A DNA stretch of 64,000 nt from UBA7330 sp965243485. Its GTDB lineage: Bacteria; Bacteroidota; Bacteroidia; Cytophagales; Cyclobacteriaceae. Each line of letters starts with the position of its first letter. The stretch's first letter is position 1. This document shows positions 7,859-16,467 of this stretch, piece by piece. Below the pieces are notes generated by a model. The model did not search any database and was not told the origin of the DNA. It saw nothing but the letters and a program-made list of their open reading frames with translations. Location of the stretch: the NCBI GenBank assembly GCA_965243485.1, contig CBDEVP010000001.1, positions 1,116,001 through 1,180,000 on the forward strand, given 5' to 3'. Position numbers and translations under genes: made by a program.

Positions 7859-9047
7859 CCTTTCTTCTCAAATCATACGCAATATAAAAGCACCTGAGGA
7901 TCATTGTAAGAACGATAGGGATTAGTGCATTATGGAGTGGCTGGGGGATTGCTTCCCAAAGCAGTAATAGCAGCAGGTACCAGACACCTACAATCTGAAA
8001 GTAGGCCATCAGGAATTTCCTTAGCTTTTTTACATTCAGCAGATATACCAGTGGGATATGCAGAGGAATGGCCCAAAAAACGTTCATGTTTTCTGCTGAT
8101 AAATGATCGGTCGCAGCCCAAAGAAATACCAGCCACCACGCCAGAATTCCCACGAAAGTAAAAAGCACAACATCCACCCAATGACTTCTTTTCTCCCTTT
8201 TGAAATCGCGATTAGTGAAAAAACCCACGATAAAAAACACAAGAATGAATGTATTGAATGGGTTGAAAATACTGTTTGAATAAACCTCAGTCAGAGGTTC
8301 GTAAACCAGTTCAGTTTCTTTGACCAGCGGAACAATCACTGAATCTCTGTTGAACATGGCACTGTCCAGCGCCAGTTTCACATAGTCCGGGAGAAACATG
8401 TAGGTCTCCGGCGCTGCTTCCCTGTCAATTTCATACCCAAGTCCCACATCAATGATCCAATCCCCCCAGGGCTGCCACATGAGATATTTGTCCATCAGAT
8501 CCCTGACGGTGGTACCTGCTTCTACATAAAAAAAATTGTATTCAATTCTTCCGGGAAAGATCTTGTCGAGAATCTCCGGGATCTTACTGGAGCAATTGTC
8601 ATAAACGTAGTTGTAGGCGTATTCCCTGTTTTCGGGTTTGTAGTTGTTTGCAAGAAATTCCATCATCTGAATTTTTTCTTCATGAGTCAGATTCAGATAT
8701 TGCTCGATCACAAATCGGTTTTCACTGATGTAATGATCTACAAACCTGGAATAATCAGATAATCCCAGCTGATAAAGAAGCTTCCCCCTGGCAAAATTCC
8801 AGTAGAAATTTTCCTGTTCGAAATCAAAAACTCCATAATTGAATACCAGGTCAATGCCCCGAACAGGGTCTTTGACATGGATTGCTGTGTGACCAAACAC
8901 TGAATAGATCTCCGCCTGGTAGGGGCCGAGGGTCATTACTGAGATCTCCGCCTGGTTTGATAACTGCACGTTCTGGCAAAATGCCCTTTGTGAGATGGAA
9001 ATGATGAATAAAAGAACCAGGCCGGCTAAATATGTCTTTGGCTTCAA
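7836..9047 (-). CDS. DUF4105 membrane protein (possible lipoprotein N-acyltransferase, Lnb-like)
   Basis: A 403-residue protein with a signal peptide (residues 1-24, ending AFC), an exported domain of about 220 residues and five hydrophobic helices in the C-terminal third. The exported domain has the DUF4105 pattern: SVFGHTAIHVKDP with a conserved His and YDNCSSKIPEIL with a conserved Cys, compatible with a papain/NlpC-like Cys-His transferase. From memory, recent work links a DUF4105 protein, Lnb, to lipoprotein N-acylation in Bacteroides; whether this copy does that is inferred. No lnt gene is visible in the window. Divergent from the radical SAM gene. Confidence 0.75.
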   Translation of the reverse strand: MKPKTYLAGLVLLFIISISQRAFCQNVQLSNQAEISVMTLGPYQAEIYSVFGHTAIHVKDPVRGIDLVFNYGVFDFEQENFYWNFARGKLLYQLGLSDYSRFVDHYISENRFVIEQYLNLTHEEKIQMMEFLANNYKPENREYAYNYVYDNCSSKIPEILDKIFPGRIEYNFFYVEAGTTVRDLMDKYLMWQPWGDWIIDVGLGYEIDREAAPETYMFLPDYVKLALDSAMFNRDSVIVPLVKETELVYEPLTEVYSNSIFNPFNTFILVFFIVGFFTNRDFKREKRSHWVDVVLFTFVGILAWWLVFLWAATDHLSAENMNVFWAIPLHIPLVYLLNVKKLRKFLMAYFQIVGVWYLLLLLLWEAIPQPLHNALIPIVLTMILRCFYIAYDLRRKVRASARS

Positions 9048-9065
9048 ATTTTGTATGTTTATCGA

Positions 9066-10088
9066 ATGTTCATCAATCTCAGCGATACGCTTCGACTGGC
9101 CTCAAAACTAACGCTTAAACGTATAATCAACGCATTCTCACTCTATTGCAGTTACCAATTATCCAGATTGACTCGTGCACCGGAGATTGCGGGTCTTCCT
9201 TTCAGCATTTCTATTGAGCCTACGACCGCCTGTAACCTGGGATGTCCGGAGTGCCCCAGCGGGCTAAGATCCTTTACCAGACCCACCGGAAAGATTAATG
9301 AGGAATTATTCCAAAAGATCATTGACGAGCTGGCTCCCAGGCTAACCTATCTCATCCTGTATTTTCAGGGCGAGCCCTACCTGCATCCTCAGATAAACCA
9401 ACTGATCAATTACGCCCATACTAAAAATATCTACACAGCTACATCCACCAATGCTCATTTTTTTTCAGAGAAGCAGGCTGAAAATACTGTCAGATCTGGT
9501 CTCGACCGGCTGATCATTTCCATCGATGGCACCACGCAAGAGGTGTATGAGTCTTACCGGAAAAAGGGACAGTTGAGCAAGGTGATGGAGGGGACAAAGC
9601 GGATCAGTGAATGGAAAAAGAGGCTTGATAGCTCTACTCCGCAGGTAGTCTGGCAGTTTCTGGTGGTGCGGCCTAATGAGCATCAGATCGATGAGATCAA
9701 AATTCTGGCCCGGACATACGGAGTGGATAAGGTAGCCTTTAAGACCGCACAGATCTATGACCATGAGCATGGAAATCCGCTGATCCCAAAAAATGAAAAG
9801 TACTCCCGCTATAAGAAGCAGCCCGATGGGAAATATGCATTAAAAAATACAGTATCGGATGAGTGCTGGAAAATGTGGCATTCCTGTGTCATCACCTGGG
9901 ATGGGCAGGTAGTACCCTGCTGTTTCGACAAAGATGCCGATCACCCCATGGGTACCCTGGCCGATCAAAGCTTTCAAGAGATCTGGCATTCGGAACCATA
10001 CCGTGATTTCAGAAAGACCTTGTTTAACTCCAGGAGTAAAATAGAAATGTGCAGGAATTGCTCCGAAGGATCTAAAGTATGGGCCTAA
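9066..10088 (+). CDS. radical SAM/SPASM protein
   Basis: Iron-sulfur radical SAM enzyme of 340 residues. The cluster motif is in TTACNLGCPECPSG (CxxxCxxC, about residue 60). The C-terminus has a SPASM-type cysteine set, WHSCVITWDGQVVPCCFD and KIEMCRNCSEGS, for one auxiliary cluster. SPASM proteins modify peptides, proteins or sugars; no precursor peptide gene is seen nearby, so the substrate is unknown. Start set at ATG 9066; a TTG at 9051 is in frame. It converges with the suhB-like gene with a 4-bp overlap at the stops. Confidence 0.9.
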   Translation: MFINLSDTLRLASKLTLKRIINAFSLYCSYQLSRLTRAPEIAGLPFSISIEPTTACNLGCPECPSGLRSFTRPTGKINEELFQKIIDELAPRLTYLILYFQGEPYLHPQINQLINYAHTKNIYTATSTNAHFFSEKQAENTVRSGLDRLIISIDGTTQEVYESYRKKGQLSKVMEGTKRISEWKKRLDSSTPQVVWQFLVVRPNEHQIDEIKILARTYGVDKVAFKTAQIYDHEHGNPLIPKNEKYSRYKKQPDGKYALKNTVSDECWKMWHSCVITWDGQVVPCCFDKDADHPMGTLADQSFQEIWHSEPYRDFRKTLFNSRSKIEMCRNCSEGSKVWA

Positions 10089-10876
10089 CCATGCCAATGC
10101 TGATTGATCAGATCAACCAACTGCGCATGTACCTTACAGCCGGCAATGATCTCTCTTCCAAATAAGTAATCATCACCTCCGCTGAAGTCTGAAACGTAAC
10201 CCCCTGCTTCTTTGATGATGATACTGGCTCCTGCCACATCCCATGGTTTCAGATTATATTCAAAAAAACCTTCCAGCCTGCCACACGCTACATAAGCAAG
10301 ATCAGATGCAGCACTACCCATCCTGCGGATCCCATGAGACTGTGTGAGCAGCGTTCTCAAAATAGCAAGATAATCCTCCACTTTTGGAAAATTATTTGAT
10401 GGAAAGCCGGTCGAATAAAGACCCTCATCCAGGTTCCTTACCGGTGAGACCTGGATCGCTTCACCATTGAGATAAGCTCCGCCATCTTTCCATGCATAAA
10501 AGCATTCCGACCGATTGATCTCATATACAAAACCAAGTATGATCTCGTTTTCCTTCTTTAATCCTACGCTCACAGCATAGGAAGGTACTCCGTGTACAAA
10601 ATTGGTTGTTCCATCTAAAGGGTCGATGATCCACGTATATTCTTTTTCCTTCTGATCTGTGGTACCCTCCTCTGTAATGAAGCCAGCTTCCGGTAGCACT
10701 TTCCCCAATCCTACCACCAGACGTTGCTCAGCCTCCTTGTCGACATAAGAGACCAAATCCGCCTTACCTTTAAATTCCACATCTTTGATGGAAAAACGCC
10801 TGGATTCCTCATCAATGAACGAACCGCAGGCCCGGATAATTTCCTCTGTATCTTTTGCAATAGATGCTATTTTCAT
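10085..10876 (-). CDS. suhB: inositol monophosphatase family protein
   Basis: Mg2+-dependent, lithium-sensitive phosphatase family (263 residues). Metal-binding motifs are complete: the Glu pair in GFITEEGT, then WIIDPLDGTTNFVHG, and the distal LKPWDVAGASIIIKEAGG. Family members hydrolyse inositol-1-phosphate, 3'-phosphoadenosine compounds or fructose-1,6-bisphosphate, or act as SuhB in ribosome biogenesis; the sequence alone does not separate these. The start overlaps the rsmI stop by 4 bp, so it is the last gene of the long minus-strand run that begins with coaX. Confidence 0.9.
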   Translation of the reverse strand: MKIASIAKDTEEIIRACGSFIDEESRRFSIKDVEFKGKADLVSYVDKEAEQRLVVGLGKVLPEAGFITEEGTTDQKEKEYTWIIDPLDGTTNFVHGVPSYAVSVGLKKENEIILGFVYEINRSECFYAWKDGGAYLNGEAIQVSPVRNLDEGLYSTGFPSNNFPKVEDYLAILRTLLTQSHGIRRMGSAASDLAYVACGRLEGFFEYNLKPWDVAGASIIIKEAGGYVSDFSGGDDYLFGREIIAGCKVHAQLVDLINQHWHG

Positions 10877-11547
10877 TTTCCCTCTACTACGATAACGAAT
10901 TCACCTTTTGTGGTGCCATTTTTAAAGTGGTCAATAACCTCACGGAATGTACCAGTCACTGTCTCTTCAAATTTCTTTGTAAGCTCTCTTGATACAGAAA
11001 CCCTCCTCTCGTCCATTAACCCTTCAAGCTGTTCCAGGGTTTTTAATAACCTGTGCGGGGATTCATACAAAATGATCGTACGGTCTTCCTGACCCAAGAG
11101 CTCTAATTTGGTTTTTCTCCCTTTCTTAACGGGTAGGAAACCCTCAAATATAAACCGATCTGAGGGAAATCCTGATTTAACAAGCGCCGGAACAAAGGCT
11201 GTTGCTCCGGGCAAACATTCTATAGGAATATCACTTTTTAAAGCTTCTCTTACAAGAAGGAATCCGGGGTCCGAAATACCGGGTGTACCGGCATCTGTGA
11301 TGAGTGCCAGCTTTTCCCCGGATTTCAACCTTTTTACCACATATTCCACCCTCTGATGCTCATTGAAAGCATGAAAGCTCTCCATAGGGGTGGTGATTTC
11401 ATAGTGTTTCAGTAATATGCCGCTAGTCCGGGTATCCTCGGCAAGGATTTTATGTACTGATTTGAGAATTTCAACCGCTCTGTATGTAATGTCCCCCAGA
11501 TTTCCGATCGGAGTAGGCACCAGGTACAGTGCAGTGTCATTCTTCAT
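10873..11547 (-). CDS. rsmI: 16S rRNA C1402 2'-O-ribose methyltransferase
   Basis: RsmI methylates the ribose of C1402 in 16S rRNA using SAM. The tetrapyrrole-methylase fold is recognisable: LYLVPTPIGNLGDITYRAVEIL at the N-terminus, ILAEDTRTS, and the SAM-binding loops ALITDAGTPGISDPG and ECLPGATAFVPAL. Its 224 residues make it slightly shorter than the Escherichia coli enzyme, lacking the C-terminal HTH extension. ATG at 11547 is preferred because it forms a TGATG junction with the upstream gene; a TTG one codon earlier is possible. The suhB-like gene follows with a 4-bp overlap. Confidence 0.94.
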   Translation of the reverse strand: MKNDTALYLVPTPIGNLGDITYRAVEILKSVHKILAEDTRTSGILLKHYEITTPMESFHAFNEHQRVEYVVKRLKSGEKLALITDAGTPGISDPGFLLVREALKSDIPIECLPGATAFVPALVKSGFPSDRFIFEGFLPVKKGRKTKLELLGQEDRTIILYESPHRLLKTLEQLEGLMDERRVSVSRELTKKFEETVTGTFREVIDHFKNGTTKGEFVIVVEGK

Positions 11548-11780
11548 CAACTAACAAGTTTATCAATGGCTGATGCGAGCTTTTTATCTTTTTCTGTCAC
11601 TTTATCTCCCGCATCATGGGTGTTAAGGGCGAAATGGACCTTATTGTAGGTATTGCTCCAGTTAGGATGATGATTCATCTTTTCAGCAATGATAGCCACC
11701 TGTGCCATAAAGCCGAAAGCAGCTACAAAGTCATCAAATTCGAAAGTCTTTTTGAGTTTGTTATCTTCTTCTTTCCACAT
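11547..11780 (-). CDS. phhB: pterin-4a-carbinolamine dehydratase family protein
   Basis: Compact 77-residue protein with the complete family core: FEFDDFVAAFGFMAQVA, then EKMNHHPNWSNTYNKVHF, which holds the catalytic His-His pair and the conserved Asn-Trp, and NTHDAGDKVTEKD. The known reaction is dehydration of 4a-hydroxytetrahydropterin; many bacterial copies lie away from phenylalanine hydroxylase and may serve other pterin steps. Translationally coupled to rsmI and 11 bp downstream of the DUF493 gene. Confidence 0.92.
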   Translation of the reverse strand: MWKEEDNKLKKTFEFDDFVAAFGFMAQVAIIAEKMNHHPNWSNTYNKVHFALNTHDAGDKVTEKDKKLASAIDKLVS

Positions 11781-11791
11781 AGTCTATGATT

Positions 11792-12052
11792 TTATAGTGC
11801 AATAGAGCCTTCAATCTTGTTGGCCTCAAAGTATACATCTATAACATCCTGACTACTGTTTAGTTCGGCTCTGCAAGTAATGCTTACGTAGTGGTTCTTC
11901 GAGCTCCTGCGCATGGATGTCTTACCTTCCGGTAATAACTGCAGGATGTCATCCTTTTTGTCTGAAGGTACAATAAATTTAAAAATATAAATCCCGGGAA
12001 ATGTGTGCTCTAACTCTATTTTTTCCTTAAATGATGCGACATCCCAACTCAT
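11792..12052 (-). CDS. DUF493 (YbeD-like) protein
   Basis: Small cytoplasmic protein of 86 residues with the DUF493/YbeD ACT-like alpha/beta pattern: FPGIYIFKFIVPSDKKDDILQLL, the basic loop TSMRRSSKNHYVSITCRAEL and a final helix containing DVIDVYFEANKI. No enzymatic role is established for this family. It sits between the PpiD-like gene (43-bp gap) and phhB (11 bp), within the long minus-strand operon. Confidence 0.8.
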   Translation of the reverse strand: MSWDVASFKEKIELEHTFPGIYIFKFIVPSDKKDDILQLLPEGKTSMRRSSKNHYVSITCRAELNSSQDVIDVYFEANKIEGSIAL

Positions 12053-12095
12053 CTCTTCAATTTACTTCATCTTATTGAAGAATAATAAATACCGA

Positions 12096-14240
12096 TCAAA
12101 AGAACTTATATCTCATATCTTCGATATCGGCAAAGTCAGTCACTGCCCGGTGAACCCGTCCTGATATAAATAGCGGTGAAAAAGTCAGAGGGAAATTAGA
12201 AATGATCTCCTTCTGCGCAGTTCTTTGAGCCTGAACCTGTGAGACGTAAGGTGAATAGTCCTCCAGTTCATCTACAGTACTTTTCGTGATTGAACGGATC
12301 ATCAAGACTCCATTGGTCACCTCAAAAGGATTGGTCTTTTCACCTTCATTCAGTGAAAAGGCAATACCTACCGCTTTCGGGGCAAAACCGATACCGGTGA
12401 ACGAATTGGAATTCAAAGTCAGATCAGCTTCGCCGACCCGTGCATCCTCACCATAGACATCTTTCATCGCTTCAAAGTCATCTCCTACAATATCAGCAAT
12501 CTTTTCTTTGATAATCTCAGCTTTTTTCTGATTTCGGACTTTGGATTCAATTTCATTGATGATAGCGTCCAGATTTGCAGTACCTTCTTCCTGTATTCCG
12601 GTCATCACCGCTGTCATGTAATAATTCCCTAACTCAAAAACTTCAGATACATCGCCTACAGACGCATCATTATAAAGCCACAATACAACCGTCCTCGCAT
12701 CACTGATCGTACCAACCCTTGAGTCGTTCTTTCCAAGTCCGGCAGCATCTCTTACCGTATATCCGGAGGACTTTGCCGTGGAATTGAATGAGGCTATGTC
12801 AGTACTATTTACCGACAAAAGATCAGCTTTGCGATAGATCTCATTGAGTGTTTCATCACTGGCAAAAAAATCTTTTACAATCCTGGCATATTTAATGACC
12901 TGTGTTGTTTTGGGTTGATTGATTTTGATAATGTGGTATCCAAATTGTGTTTCTACCGGATTTGGTATAACACCGGTTCCTTCGAAAGAAAACACAGCAT
13001 CTTTGAAGGGCTGAACAAGCGGTCCTGACTCTCCTACCCAACCCAGCTGTCCACCGTTTTGGCTGTTGCTCTGATCGGCACTGTTTATCGCTGCAAGCGT
13101 GCCGAAATCTGCTCCATCATTCAGTTGGTCAATTATACCTTCGGCTACTCGCAATGAATTCTCTTTGGCTTCGGGTGTTTGACCCTGTGTAGGGATCAAT
13201 ATATGGCTTACATTGCTGTAATACTCGTCACCTTCCCCGGATTCGGATAATTTAAAGATCTGATATTGACCATTAACGATCTGAGGCTCTGTTACTTCTC
13301 CGGGCTGCAATCCTTTGAGTGGCTCTGGAAGGGTCTCCGGATCATTGACTACCCGATATGGCTGTAAGCCGTCTGAATTGATAGCCGCGTAGGTTGAGTC
13401 ATTTTGTGCATTTTCAAGGCCTTCTTTCAATGACATGATCTCTTCGAGCATGAAAGCAGAATCTGCAGCTGATGGCTCAATGGGAAATAAGACATAGCTT
13501 ATACTACGCGATTCCTCCAATTGATATTCTTCGGAATGATCCTCCAGGTAATCCTCCATTTCGCTCCTTGAAACCGTAACTGCACTATCAGGAACGGAAT
13601 AAAAGGGCACATAAAAATACCCGACGGATGCATTTACGTTTTCGGCTTCATAGGCTGCCTTGGCCTCCGCCCTGGTCACATAGTTGGTATTATCAAAGAG
13701 ACTCTCATATTTAGATACTTTCCTTGTTGGCATCAGCGTATTTTCAAATGATCTCCAGGCTGCACTTTGTTGAGGATCCTGCTCGATGGAAGTGAGATAC
13801 CTGATAATATTCTCGCGCTGAAAAGTCCCGGTATTCGGGTCAGTAAATGTTTGCCTGATCTGGGGACTTATATTGTTACCCTGAACCATATCGATGATCT
13901 CCGCTTCTGTCACCTCGATCCCCAGCTTTTCAAACTGTTCGTAATAAGCGTTTTCTAAAATAAGCATGTTCCAGGCCTGCTCGCGGATCATCTCAAGATC
14001 TTCGGAAAGGGGGTTCCTGTTTTGATTGACTGCGAAAACGTAGGAAAGCTCTTCCACTTTTCTCTGAAATTCTTCATAGGTAATGGTATTTCCTGCAATC
14101 TCACCGATCTCATTATCGCTCCTGAACAACCCGGACCCGGACTGCAAAAAATCTGTGAGAATAAACGCCACCATAGAGAATGCCACAACACCAACTACGA
14201 TCTTGCCCATTCTCTTTCGTAAAGTATTTATCAACGCCAT
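12096..14240 (-). CDS. PpiD/SurA-like peptidyl-prolyl isomerase
   Basis: Membrane-anchored periplasmic chaperone and isomerase of 714 residues. An N-terminal helix (IVVGVVAFSMVAFILTDFL, about 13-31) anchors it. A SurA-N-type chaperone region follows (about 35-200), and a single parvulin domain lies at about 340-450 with SHILIPTQGQT, GQLGWVGESGP and TQFGYHIIKI. Unlike SurA there is one PPIase domain. Role: folding of proteins leaving the Sec translocon, probably outer-membrane proteins. The neighbours lptC, a porin-like protein and a TPR protein support an envelope-biogenesis operon. It has its own TATTTTTG promoter box. Confidence 0.9.
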   Translation of the reverse strand: MALINTLRKRMGKIVVGVVAFSMVAFILTDFLQSGSGLFRSDNEIGEIAGNTITYEEFQRKVEELSYVFAVNQNRNPLSEDLEMIREQAWNMLILENAYYEQFEKLGIEVTEAEIIDMVQGNNISPQIRQTFTDPNTGTFQRENIIRYLTSIEQDPQQSAAWRSFENTLMPTRKVSKYESLFDNTNYVTRAEAKAAYEAENVNASVGYFYVPFYSVPDSAVTVSRSEMEDYLEDHSEEYQLEESRSISYVLFPIEPSAADSAFMLEEIMSLKEGLENAQNDSTYAAINSDGLQPYRVVNDPETLPEPLKGLQPGEVTEPQIVNGQYQIFKLSESGEGDEYYSNVSHILIPTQGQTPEAKENSLRVAEGIIDQLNDGADFGTLAAINSADQSNSQNGGQLGWVGESGPLVQPFKDAVFSFEGTGVIPNPVETQFGYHIIKINQPKTTQVIKYARIVKDFFASDETLNEIYRKADLLSVNSTDIASFNSTAKSSGYTVRDAAGLGKNDSRVGTISDARTVVLWLYNDASVGDVSEVFELGNYYMTAVMTGIQEEGTANLDAIINEIESKVRNQKKAEIIKEKIADIVGDDFEAMKDVYGEDARVGEADLTLNSNSFTGIGFAPKAVGIAFSLNEGEKTNPFEVTNGVLMIRSITKSTVDELEDYSPYVSQVQAQRTAQKEIISNFPLTFSPLFISGRVHRAVTDFADIEDMRYKFF

Positions 14241-14270
14241 AGTATTACGTCACATAAGTGATAAGGGGGG

Positions 14271-14278
14271 CAAAAATA
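14271..14278 (-). promoter_or_regulatory. -7 promoter element of the ppiD-like gene
   Basis: On the minus strand TATTTTTG matches TAnnTTTG exactly and lies 30 bp upstream of the ATG at 14240, a normal leader length. There is no obvious -33 TTG at 19 bp. It suggests an internal promoter in the coaX-suhB run. Confidence 0.4.
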
Positions 14279-14323
14279 ACGAGTCCCACATGAATTAAAA
14301 AATGTATTTATGCCCGGAACTTA

Positions 14324-15607
14324 TTATGAATTGCTGGTGGCTGCAACAAAAATCCTGACCTTGTCAATGCGGTTATCTGCCATACTAAAAATGGTAAACC
14401 TGAATGGGGGAAGGTCAATCTCCTCATCTACATGCGGGATATCTTCATGAATAGATAAAATAAGCCCTCCAAGGGTATCATAATCCCCTGTTGGCAGCTC
14501 CCAATCGTATTTATCGTTCAAATAGTCAATTTCATGACGGGCACTAATGATGAAGTTGTGCTCGTCTATGGCCTCCTCTACCAGATATTCATCATCGTGT
14601 TCATCTCTGATCTCCCCAAAAATCTCTTCGATCACATCCTCCATGGTCACAATGCCCGAGGTCCCACCATATTCATCCACTACAAGTGCAATACTCTTAC
14701 GCTCTGTGATGAATTGGATCAAAAGTTCGTTTGCCAGTACTGTCTCCGGTACAATCAGCACGGGAGTTAATATGGATTTGATCTCCGTGGGTTTTTTAAA
14801 CATCTCCAGCGAATGACAATAACCGATGACATCGTCAATGGACTCCCGGTAAATAAGAATTTTTGAATGTCCGCTTTCAATAAATGCAGCTTTCAGATCA
14901 TCGATCTTGCCATCCACATCAACTGCGACGATTTCTGTTCTTGGTATCATGCATTCCCTGACTTTGACGGATTTAAACTCTATGGCATTGTTAAAGATCC
15001 GTGCATCAATTTCAGCTTCTTCCTCCTTTTCTACATTCAACAGATTTTTTTTGATGTAGTTATTGAGATCCGTCAATCCAAACACAGGTTTATCTTCAGA
15101 ATAATCGAATCTCAAAATGTTTGTGATCATAAACCGGGAAGTATATACAATTAACATGACCACCGGATAGAGAAGGAAATAGATCAATGCCATCGGTATG
15201 GCAAATGCCCTGAGCATAAAATCAGGGTTGATAAGAAAAATACTTTTTGGTAAGAACTCTGCTGTGATCAACACAATGATGGTAGCAATCAGTGACTGAA
15301 TGATCAATACCAGGATATCTGCGGATAATGCCTCCGGCAGTACCGTATATAGAAAAGGTTCTATGAGCTTTGCCATCAGGATACCATACAAAACAATGGA
15401 TAGATTGTTGCCGACCAGGGTAGTAGCCAAAAAATGAGACCTTTTACCTGTGAATTCGGATAATATCCTTCCAGTGAGTGACCCTTTCAGGTTCATGACC
15501 TCTATATGAAGCATATCCGCTGAAATAAAGGCGATCTCAATGCCTGAAAAGAAGGCCGAAAAAAGCAGACAAACCAAAATAGAGGTTAAAAGGACCGGGT
15601 CAATCAT
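14324..15607 (-). CDS. CNNM/CorC-type transporter-associated protein (DUF21 + CBS pair)
   Basis: A 427-residue membrane protein of the hemolysin C/CNNM family. An N-terminal DUF21 region (about 1-190) has four hydrophobic segments. It is followed by a CBS pair (about 210-330; VRECMIPRTEIVAVD, SIALVVDEYGGTSGIVTMEDVIEEIFGEI) and a C-terminal CorC/HlyC domain (GDYDTLGGLIL). Family members take part in Mg2+/Co2+ efflux; a Bacteroidota relative, GldE, is linked to gliding, but this sequence alone does not assign it there. A 55-residue membrane protein gene ends 5 bp upstream. Confidence 0.9.
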   Translation of the reverse strand: MIDPVLLTSILVCLLFSAFFSGIEIAFISADMLHIEVMNLKGSLTGRILSEFTGKRSHFLATTLVGNNLSIVLYGILMAKLIEPFLYTVLPEALSADILVLIIQSLIATIIVLITAEFLPKSIFLINPDFMLRAFAIPMALIYFLLYPVVMLIVYTSRFMITNILRFDYSEDKPVFGLTDLNNYIKKNLLNVEKEEEAEIDARIFNNAIEFKSVKVRECMIPRTEIVAVDVDGKIDDLKAAFIESGHSKILIYRESIDDVIGYCHSLEMFKKPTEIKSILTPVLIVPETVLANELLIQFITERKSIALVVDEYGGTSGIVTMEDVIEEIFGEIRDEHDDEYLVEEAIDEHNFIISARHEIDYLNDKYDWELPTGDYDTLGGLILSIHEDIPHVDEEIDLPPFRFTIFSMADNRIDKVRIFVAATSNS

Positions 15608-15612
15608 CAGGT

Positions 15613-15780
15613 TTAATTATTTTTCTTGTTTCGCTTACGGTAGCCATACAGAAAAAAAAGAATAAGGCTTATCATAAAGATACCATATGCCTGACCAATT
15701 CCCAGTATCATGGATTCATAAATAGCGATCAAAAACAATGCGACGCCGAGATAGAAGATAATGGCATCAATGCCTTTCAT
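15613..15780 (-). CDS. 55-residue two-helix membrane protein
   Basis: Short gene found by reading the gap between lptC and the CNNM gene. ATG at 15780, TAA at 15613-15615, 55 codons without interruption. The product begins MKGIDAIIFYLGVALFLIAI, has a second hydrophobic segment (YGIFMISLILFFLYGY) and a basic tail (RKRNKKNN), the normal positive-inside signature of a small inner-membrane protein. It ends 5 bp before the CNNM start, and both are on the same strand. Function unknown. Coding potential rests on the open frame, the amphipathic pattern and operon fit. Confidence 0.65.
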   Translation of the reverse strand: MKGIDAIIFYLGVALFLIAIYESMILGIGQAYGIFMISLILFFLYGYRKRNKKNN

Positions 15781-15895
15781 CTGCGTACTATTGATTTTAA
15801 CTTGTCATGTGGAATTCGCATGTCAAAAATCGGTATCAATAGATGATTTCCTAAGATTTCCATTAATCCCTGGCTGATTCTCACTCATGCTCATT

Positions 15896-16438
15896 TCATT
15901 GATCGATAATATTTATTGTGCCAGATGGCTTGAGTATCTGATAGGAAGTAAAATCCTGATTGGCGGTGAGGCCCTCGCCGGTGTGCACCTCGTCTTCTGA
16001 TTTGATCGTGACGAATCGGTCTGTGTAAAATTGCTCTTTCACCGGATCCCAGAAAAGCTCTTCCGTATTCAGCTCATCCCCGTTGCTAAGGCTTTTCACC
16101 ACAACATTTCCCTCACCACGATAGAGATTTTCTTTTGCATCCTTGTAAACATAATCAGCAACAAATGTGGAAGTAATCACTCCTTCTGCATTCAGATATT
16201 CCAGATACAGACCTTCCGGCCATTCCGTATCCCCATTGAAAAGGTCAAGTTGCCTGGCTGCTTTTAATTTCACCACTATGTTGCCTGCATCACTCATTTC
16301 GGTGTAAACACTATCGATGGTGATCAACGGACCTTCATATACTTCATTGACAACTTTTTCGGTCTCCTTCTGACATCCGGTAAGCAAAATGACCAGAAAA
16401 ATCCCACCAATAAAAAAACGGTCACAGTGCGCAACCAT
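15896..16438 (-). CDS. lptC: LPS export protein LptC (lipoprotein form)
   Basis: Periplasmic component of the Lpt LPS-transport bridge. The start at ATG 16438 gives a signal peptide ending in a lipobox (LVILLTGC), typical of Bacteroidota LptC, which is lipidated rather than membrane-spanning. The body shows the beta-jellyroll pattern of OstA-like domains, with the family features ARQLDLFNGDTEWPEGLYLEY, NLYRGEGNVVV and FWDPVKEQFYTDRFVTI. The frame is open further upstream, but that segment overlaps the TPR gene and adds an unlikely N-terminus. About 115 bp separate it from the 55-residue membrane gene; I see nothing more there. Confidence 0.88.
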   Translation of the reverse strand: MVAHCDRFFIGGIFLVILLTGCQKETEKVVNEVYEGPLITIDSVYTEMSDAGNIVVKLKAARQLDLFNGDTEWPEGLYLEYLNAEGVITSTFVADYVYKDAKENLYRGEGNVVVKSLSNGDELNTEELFWDPVKEQFYTDRFVTIKSEDEVHTGEGLTANQDFTSYQILKPSGTINIIDQ

Positions 16439-16467
16439 GACCGTTCTTAATTTTATTTGTCTGAAGT

